From: Desertimonas flava
GTDB lineage: Bacteria > Actinomycetota > Acidimicrobiia > Acidimicrobiales > Ilumatobacteraceae
Length of the DNA stretch: 64,000 nucleotides
Reading direction: 5' to 3'
NCBI RefSeq assembly: GCF_003426815.1
Contig: NZ_QKYK01000012.1
Coordinates: 88,632 to 152,631, forward strand
The notes under the pieces are model-generated. The model had not been told where the DNA came from. It made no database searches and was given only the letters and a program-made list of their open reading frames with translations. Positions 59,122 through 64,000 of this stretch are shown piece after piece; within the stretch, counting starts at the first letter, position 1; each line of letters opens with the position of its first letter. Position numbers and translations under genes: made by a program.

Positions 59122-60536
59122 GCGCCCGCGGGGACCGCCTGGAAGTCGGCGCACCGGGCGGGGCTCGGCAGCACCTTTCCCGGATTCGACACCCTGTCGG
59201 GGTCGAACGCCGAACGGAGGGAGTCCTGAGCGGCCATGTCGACGGCGCTGAACATCAGCGGCATCAGGTCGCGCTTCTCGAGCCCGATGCCGTGCTCGCC
59301 GCTCAGCACGCCACCGGCGGCGACGGAGACCGACACGATCTCGCGACCAGCGGCCTCGACGCGCTCCATCACGCCCGGCTCGCGGGCGTCGTAGACCAGC
59401 AGCGGATGGAGGTTGCCGTCGCCGGCGTGGAACACGTTCAGGACGAGCAGCTCGTGGGCGGCGGCGATCTCGTAGACCTTGGCCAGCACGTCTGGCAGCA
59501 CCCGGCGCGGGACCACCGTGTCGTGCAGGTAGTAGTTCGGCTTGATCCGGGCGATGGCTCCGAACGCCGACTTGCGGCCCTTCCACAGCAACGCCCGCTC
59601 CGCTTCGTCGGCGGCGACGCGGACCGTCCGCACACGGTGGGCCCGGGCGATGCCGGTGACCAGGTCGGTGTCGGCGGCGATGGCGGCCGGCGGCCCCACG
59701 AGCTCGACGAGCAGGGCGACCGCCGAGTCGACCGGCAACCCGGCGCCGATGTAGGCCTCGACGGCTTCCAGGCACAGCCGGTCCATCATCTCGAGCGCAG
59801 CCGGCACGACCCCGGCGGCGATGATCGCACTGACGGTGGCCGCGCCGTCGGCGACGGTGGCGAAGTCGAGGAGAAGCAGGGACGTGGCCGGCGGGTTGGG
59901 GGTGAGCTTGACGCAGATGGCCGTCGCCACGCCACACATCCCCTCGCTCCCCACGAACGCGCCCCGCAGGTCGTAGCCGTCGGGTTCGGGGTCCTCGCCG
60001 CCGAGGACGGTGACGGCGCCGTCGGGCAGCACCACCTCGAGGGCGAGGATGTGGCTGGTCGTCACCCCGTCGGCGAGACAGTGCGGGCCGCCGGAGTTGT
60101 TGGCGACGTTGCCGCCGATCGAGCACGTCTGCTGGCTGCTCGGGTCGGGGGCGAAGTGCAGGCCGTCGGAGGCGGTCGACCGGGAGAGGTCGAGGTTCAA
60201 GACGCCGGGTTCCACCCACGCCGTGCGGCTGACCGGATCGACCGACAGCACGCGATTCATCTTGGTGAGGGAGATCACGACGGCGCCGTCGGGAGGCACC
60301 GCACCACCGGCCAGGCCGGTTCCGGAGCCACGAGCGACGAACGGCACCCCGTGCTCCCGAGCGATGCGAACGCACGCGGCGACCTCGTCGGTCGACGTGG
60401 GGAAGCACACCGCCGCGGCCGCGCCTTCGAGGTGCGACGCGTCGTGACGGTAGAGCGACAGCTCGCTCGCCGCGTCACGGACGCGAGTCGGGTCGAGCGC
60501 CGCGCGGAGCGACGAGACGAGCGGGGACGCGGCCAT
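59112..60536 (-). CDS. glcD: GlcD-like FAD-linked oxidase
   Basis: 474 residues. The FAD domain has FVARGSGTGLAGGAVP near 68, SIGGNVANNSGGPHCL near 139 and GAFVGSEGMCGVAT near 191. The C-terminal FAD-oxidase_C domain has NVFHAGDGNLHPLLVYD near 366 and GGVLSGEHGIGLEKR near 408. This is the catalytic subunit of glycolate (or D-lactate) oxidase. The product is probably a D-2-hydroxyacid dehydrogenase working with glcE and glcF. Confidence 0.9.
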   Translation of the reverse strand: MAASPLVSSLRAALDPTRVRDAASELSLYRHDASHLEGAAAAVCFPTSTDEVAACVRIAREHGVPFVARGSGTGLAGGAVPPDGAVVISLTKMNRVLSVDPVSRTAWVEPGVLNLDLSRSTASDGLHFAPDPSSQQTCSIGGNVANNSGGPHCLADGVTTSHILALEVVLPDGAVTVLGGEDPEPDGYDLRGAFVGSEGMCGVATAICVKLTPNPPATSLLLLDFATVADGAATVSAIIAAGVVPAALEMMDRLCLEAVEAYIGAGLPVDSAVALLVELVGPPAAIAADTDLVTGIARAHRVRTVRVAADEAERALLWKGRKSAFGAIARIKPNYYLHDTVVPRRVLPDVLAKVYEIAAAHELLVLNVFHAGDGNLHPLLVYDAREPGVMERVEAAGREIVSVSVAAGGVLSGEHGIGLEKRDLMPLMFSAVDMAAQDSLRSAFDPDRVSNPGKVLPSPARCADFQAVPAGAWI

Positions 60537-60886
60537 CAGGGTTGGCGTTGGCGCATCACGATGACGCGAGCCGACTCCACCGGCTCGCCGTCGACGATCA
60601 CCTCGTCGCCGTCCGACAGGTAGTCACCGAGCCGGACGAGCCGTCCGTCCCGTTCGGCCTTGAGCTCGCGCTCCCGGCGACGGGCGGCGGTGACGCCTTC
60701 GCGCACCGCCTCGGTCACACGGTGCCCGGCCCGGCGCACAGCGCCGGTGGCCGAGCTGGCCACGTTGGACGGCCGCACGGTGTCGACGACACGGTCGACC
60801 GCCTTGGTGACCTTGCGCTTGACGTAGACCGCCCCCGATGCACCGGCGGCAGCCCCACCCACGAACCAGACGGCCCGGCGGCTCAT
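60536..60886 (-). CDS. Small membrane-associated protein upstream of glcD
   Basis: 116 residues: a short hydrophobic segment (VWFVGGAAAGASGAVYVKRK) then a basic helix and EVIVDGEPVESARVIV. It is coupled to glcD by a one-base overlap (TGATG). It may pair with the DUF948 gene before it. Function unknown. Confidence 0.65.
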   Translation of the reverse strand: MSRRAVWFVGGAAAGASGAVYVKRKVTKAVDRVVDTVRPSNVASSATGAVRRAGHRVTEAVREGVTAARRRERELKAERDGRLVRLGDYLSDGDEVIVDGEPVESARVIVMRQRQP

Positions 60887-60902
60887 CGCTCACCCCGGTG
60901 GC

Positions 60903-61259
60903 TCATGCCGGCCCCCGCAGACGCTTGATCGCTCGCGACGTCCCGGTGGCGACACCCGCCGCCTTGATCGCCGGCGTGGACATGGCCACCCGGGCGACCC
61001 GGTTCGTCCGACCCACCGCGCCGCTGATCGCCTCGGCCGAACCCAACAGGTGATCGAACCGGTCGAGGTCGCGCCGCGCCTCGTCGAGCGCGTCGACGAC
61101 GGCGGCACGGGTGTCGAGGTTCGTCTGACGGAGATCGCGCAGCTCGGTGCGCAGCTCACCGACGGTGTCGCGCACCCTCACCAGCGTGACGGCCAGGGCG
61201 GCGAACGCCAGCGCGCACAGCACCGCCCCGACGACGAGCGCCAGTTCGCCGGCGCTCAT
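60903..61259 (-). CDS. DUF948-type membrane protein
   Basis: 118 residues. N-terminal helix ELALVVGAVLCALAFAALAV, then a coiled-coil segment (VGELRTELRDLRQTNLDTRA) as in DUF948 proteins. It starts in an ATGA overlap with rarA. In many actinobacteria such a gene lies between rarA and alaS. Confidence 0.72.
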   Translation of the reverse strand: MSAGELALVVGAVLCALAFAALAVTLVRVRDTVGELRTELRDLRQTNLDTRAAVVDALDEARRDLDRFDHLLGSAEAISGAVGRTNRVARVAMSTPAIKAAGVATGTSRAIKRLRGPA

Positions 61260-62581
61260 GACGGATCCTCCTGGTTCATCTGCGGCTCCTGCCTGGCATC
61301 TCGTGGCCGATCGTGTCGCATGCGCGACGCGACGTCGCGTTCTCGGCCATGGTCGGTCGGGTGATACCACGTGCGGCCCGACAGCTCATCGGGCAGGTAC
61401 TGCTGAGCGACCCAGCCGGCCTCATGAGCATGAGGGTACTCGTACCCCGCACCGTGGCCCAGTACCTTCGCCCCCTGGTAATGGCTGTCGCGCAGGTGGG
61501 AGGGAACCTCACCGAGCGCGCCCGAGGCGACATCGCTGCGGGCGTTCCAGATCGCCATCGCGCTGGCGTTGCTCTTGGGTGCCGTGGCCAGGTGGACCAC
61601 CGCCTGCGACAGGTTGAGCTGCGCTTCGGGCAGGCCGACGAACTCGAGCGCCTGGTGAGCGGCGACGGCGACGAGCAACGCCTGCGGATCGGCCATGCCG
61701 ATGTCCTCGCTGGCGAAGATCGTCATCCGGCGGGCGATGAAGCGCGGGTCCTCACCCGCCTCGAGCATCCGCGCCAACCAGTACACGGCGGCGTCGGGAT
61801 CGGAACCCCGCATCGACTTGATGAACGCACTGACCACGTCGTAGTGGTCGTCGCGGCCGTAGCGGACGGCGCTGGTGGACAGGGCGGCCTCGGCATCGGC
61901 CAGGCCGATCGGACGCGGGTGAGCGAGGGCGGCGGCGACCTCGAGTGACGTGAGCGCCTGGCGCCCGTCGCCGCCGGATCGGGCCACGATGAGGTCGACG
62001 GCCTCGGGGTCGGCCGTGGTGCCCAGCGCCTCGACGCCGCGCCGCATCAGCACGCCCAGGGCGTCTGCGGTGAGCGGCTCCAACCGGAACAGCGTCGACC
62101 GGCTGCGCAGCGGCGGGTTGACCTCGAAGAAGGGATTCTCGGTGGTCGCTCCGATCAGCGTGAGCGTGCCGTCCTCGACGGCGGGCAACAGGGCATCCTG
62201 CTGGGCCTTGTTGAACCGGTGGATCTCGTCGAGGAACAGGATCGTGCCGCGACCGAACTCGCCGAGCCGCTGCCGGGCGCGCTCGATCACCTCGCGCACG
62301 TCCTTCACGCCCGCCGTCACGGCCGACAGCTGCTCGAACTCCTTCGACGTGCTTCCGGCGACGGCCAGCGCCAGCGTCGTCTTGCCGGTTCCGGGTGGGC
62401 CCCAGAGCAGGACCGACGACAACGCGTCGGTCTCGACGAGGCGACGCAGCGGCCGCCCGGGGCCGAGTAGGTGATCCTGCCCCACAACGTCGTCGATGGT
62501 GCGCGGGCGCAGGCGGGCCGCGAGTGGCGCCTGCCGGGCGAGCCGCTCGCTCGCCGCCGCGCTGAACAGGTCGTCGCTCAC
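61256..62581 (-). CDS. rarA: Replication-associated recombination ATPase RarA
   Basis: 441 residues from a GTG overlapping the stop of the Nudix gene. LRPRTIDDVVGQDHLLG near 22, Walker A GPPGTGKTT near 58, Walker B FLDEIHRFNKAQQDALLP near 108, sensor 1 IGATTENPFFEVN near 136 and a C-terminal tetramerisation domain with FASEDIGMADPQAL and HHPTxxG-like YHPTDHGRE. It acts at stalled forks. Confidence 0.94.
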   Translation of the reverse strand: MSDDLFSAAASERLARQAPLAARLRPRTIDDVVGQDHLLGPGRPLRRLVETDALSSVLLWGPPGTGKTTLALAVAGSTSKEFEQLSAVTAGVKDVREVIERARQRLGEFGRGTILFLDEIHRFNKAQQDALLPAVEDGTLTLIGATTENPFFEVNPPLRSRSTLFRLEPLTADALGVLMRRGVEALGTTADPEAVDLIVARSGGDGRQALTSLEVAAALAHPRPIGLADAEAALSTSAVRYGRDDHYDVVSAFIKSMRGSDPDAAVYWLARMLEAGEDPRFIARRMTIFASEDIGMADPQALLVAVAAHQALEFVGLPEAQLNLSQAVVHLATAPKSNASAMAIWNARSDVASGALGEVPSHLRDSHYQGAKVLGHGAGYEYPHAHEAGWVAQQYLPDELSGRTWYHPTDHGRERDVASRMRHDRPRDARQEPQMNQEDPS

Positions 62582-63021
62582 GACGATGCCGCGCCGAGCA
62601 CCCGCTCGTACGCCGGGCGGCGGAAGGCCACCACGTTGTCGATCAGCCAGGCCTCGTCGACCCACCGCCACGCGGTGAACTCCGATCCGTCGGGGGTCGG
62701 CTCGACGCCGTCGTCGACCAGCCGGAACGTGAACCAGCGCTGCACCTGGCCCATCCCCTTGCGGCCGGCGGCGACCCGCTCGGGCCACACGTAGGCCACC
62801 CATTCGCCGTACTCGGCCACGAGCTCGACGTCGGACGCCGTGAGGCCGGTCTCCTCCTTGAGCTCGCGCCACGCCGTGTCGGTGGGTTCCTCACCTGGCT
62901 CGATGCCCCCTTGAGGCAGCTGCCAGCTCCCGGGCGCGTCGGCCCGCTCGAATGCGCAGATCGCGCCGTCGGACCGCCTCACGACGGCGACGATGCCGGC
63001 CCGGAAATGACGACTGGCCAC
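62578..63021 (-). CDS. Nudix hydrolase, RppH-like
   Basis: 147 residues. The Nudix box GGIEPGEEPTDTAWRELKEE continues into TGL, preceded by APGSWQLPQGG, and VQRWFTFRL and FTAWRWVDEAWL follow as in RppH, the RNA pyrophosphohydrolase, or diadenosine polyphosphate hydrolases. Complete in length. GTGA coupling with rarA downstream. Confidence 0.85.
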   Translation of the reverse strand: MASRHFRAGIVAVVRRSDGAICAFERADAPGSWQLPQGGIEPGEEPTDTAWRELKEETGLTASDVELVAEYGEWVAYVWPERVAAGRKGMGQVQRWFTFRLVDDGVEPTPDGSEFTAWRWVDEAWLIDNVVAFRRPAYERVLGAASS

Positions 63022-63056
63022 GACCCGAGCCTACGAACCAGGCCGGGCCGAACGCG

Positions 63057-64000
63057 TCAACGCCGGCCGAGCGACCGGAGGCGTTGGGCGACGTCCACGA
63101 AGTCGGCGTCGTGGCGGCTGACGCGTTCGAACCAGCGCGTCGCCTCCAGCGTGTTGCCCGCCCGGTCGTGCAGATCCCCGAGCACGTACCACAGGCGCAA
63201 GTGGTGGTCACGCACCCGCTTCGGCGACGCCGGCACGTTGCCCATCGTGCGGATCGCGCCGGCCAGATCGCCACGATCGGCGAGCGCACCGGCGGCGACG
63301 ATGCGTCCCTCGGCGAGGACCGCCTGCGCCGGCGACGCCTCGCGGATCTCCAGCCAGACCCGATCGACGTCGGTCCAGCGACGCAGGGCGCGGTAGCTGT
63401 CGGCGAGCACGGGGAGCAGCTCCACGTTCGGCTTGAGGGCGGTAGCGGCCTCGAGATCCCGGACCGCGTCTCGCCAGCGGCCGAGCCGGTAGGCGACCAG
63501 GCCCGACACCTCGTGGACGGCGGCGACGCCGGGCACGGTCTTGACGATCGGCCCGATCACCCGGCGGGCCTCGTCGAGCCGGTCGTGGTCGAGGGCATCC
63601 TGAGCCTGGCCGAGCCTCGAGATCATCCGCTCGGCGACGCGGCGGTCGGACGCCTCGGCGGAGATCTGTGCAGCCACCTCGGGATCGATCGGCGGCGTGG
63701 CCCGCGGCTTGCTTCGTGCCGGACGACCCGCCCGCGCCGCGGCCTCGGCGGCCTCCTCGCGGAGGTCGGACGCCTCGCCCTCGTCGATCCACTGCTCGAT
63801 CTCGCGTGACTCGATCCGCTGCCGCTCGGCGTCGGGATCGCGGGGCGTGCGCGGCTCGCGCCGCGCCCGCACCTCGGCGGCACGCTTCTGCGCGGCGGTG
63901 AGCTCGCGCTCGGGTGCCCGTTCCGGCCGACCGCGGCCGCCGCGCGCCGGCCGGCCGTCACGGCTGGGGCCCGATCGCCCGGCACGGCCGGAGCCGCTGC
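63057..64000 (-). CDS. TPR-like repeat protein, partial at right edge
   Basis: Open to the right edge of the window; 314 codons are visible including the stop. The first part is Arg/Gly-rich (GRPARGGRGRPERAPE) and basic, then AAQKRAAEVRARREP, then helical repeats of TPR type (AAVHEVSGLVAYRLGRWRDA; LPVLADSYRALRRWTDVDRV; LWYVLGDLHDRAGNTLEATR). A GTG at 63870 could serve as a start, but the upstream frame has coding character. An RG-rich tail plus TPR suggests RNA or ribosome contact; this is a guess. Confidence 0.7.
   Translation of the reverse strand, partial: SGSGRAGRSGPSRDGRPARGGRGRPERAPERELTAAQKRAAEVRARREPRTPRDPDAERQRIESREIEQWIDEGEASDLREEAAEAAARAGRPARSKPRATPPIDPEVAAQISAEASDRRVAERMISRLGQAQDALDHDRLDEARRVIGPIVKTVPGVAAVHEVSGLVAYRLGRWRDAVRDLEAATALKPNVELLPVLADSYRALRRWTDVDRVWLEIREASPAQAVLAEGRIVAAGALADRGDLAGAIRTMGNVPASPKRVRDHHLRLWYVLGDLHDRAGNTLEATRWFERVSRHDADFVDVAQRLRSLGRR

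Overview
The window is high-GC DNA of actinobacterial type. Its gene content (GlcD/GlcE/GlcF modules, a PHA-phasin-like protein, DUF1015, an ECF sigma factor with a membrane partner, and the tgt-yajC-secD-secF-apt-relA order) and its frequent GTG starts and ATGA/GTGA overlaps fit a chromosome of the class Acidimicrobiia or a close relative. The taxonomic placement is inference; no rRNA or tRNA gene is visible to anchor it.

Left chromosomal part (1-16.1 kb): a partial phasin-like gene, a NagD-type HAD phosphatase divergent from a DUF1015 gene, a 0.67-kb non-coding stretch, a secreted L,D-transpeptidase-like protein, a sulfate ABC transporter operon (sbp-cysT-cysW-cysA), fba, aspS, a frameshifted ECF sigma gene overlapping its membrane partner, hisS, and a secreted PQQ-type beta-propeller.

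Integrated element (about 16.115-33.595 kb): a 17.5-kb phage-derived element sits in the 3' end of relA. It has replaced the last codons of relA with its own near-synonymous copy, and the displaced original tail survives at the far end. A 13-bp identical core marks both junctions. Two different tyrosine recombinases lie at the two ends, so they would flank attP divergently in a circular form. Inside are a DnaB/RepA-type helicase gene with a GTGTTCC repeat array at its 3' end, a run of overlapping small genes, an unusual protein with what look like three successive HK97-type prohead-protease domains, a gp10-like protein, a tape-measure-like protein, an HNH-TerL pair, and a cargo segment. The cargo carries a synthetase-only RelA/SpoT-domain protein with an 84-residue partner, a membrane-anchored protein and a DUF4145-type protein. 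I recognise no portal, major capsid, major tail or baseplate gene, so this may be a satellite or a decayed prophage.

Right chromosomal part (33.5-64 kb): relA, apt, secF, secD, yajC and tgt run as one minus-strand block, interrupted by a three-copy repeat array of about 148 bp between secF and apt. Then follow a pectin-acetylesterase-like secreted protein, Fe/Mn superoxide dismutase, DUF6941-like, transketolase and transaldolase (pentose phosphate pathway), an SDR, a membrane-anchored molybdopterin oxidoreductase whose start codon overlaps that of a LOG-family gene, a GlcF-like Fe-S protein, an amidohydrolase, an aldehyde dehydrogenase, an APH-fold kinase, GlcE- and GlcD-like flavoproteins, a DUF948 protein, rarA, a Nudix hydrolase and a partial TPR-like protein.

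Long, often perfect, inverted repeats without T-tracts sit at many gene ends and probably act as terminators. Three share a GTGCC-N-GGCAC centre and may be a dispersed palindrome family.
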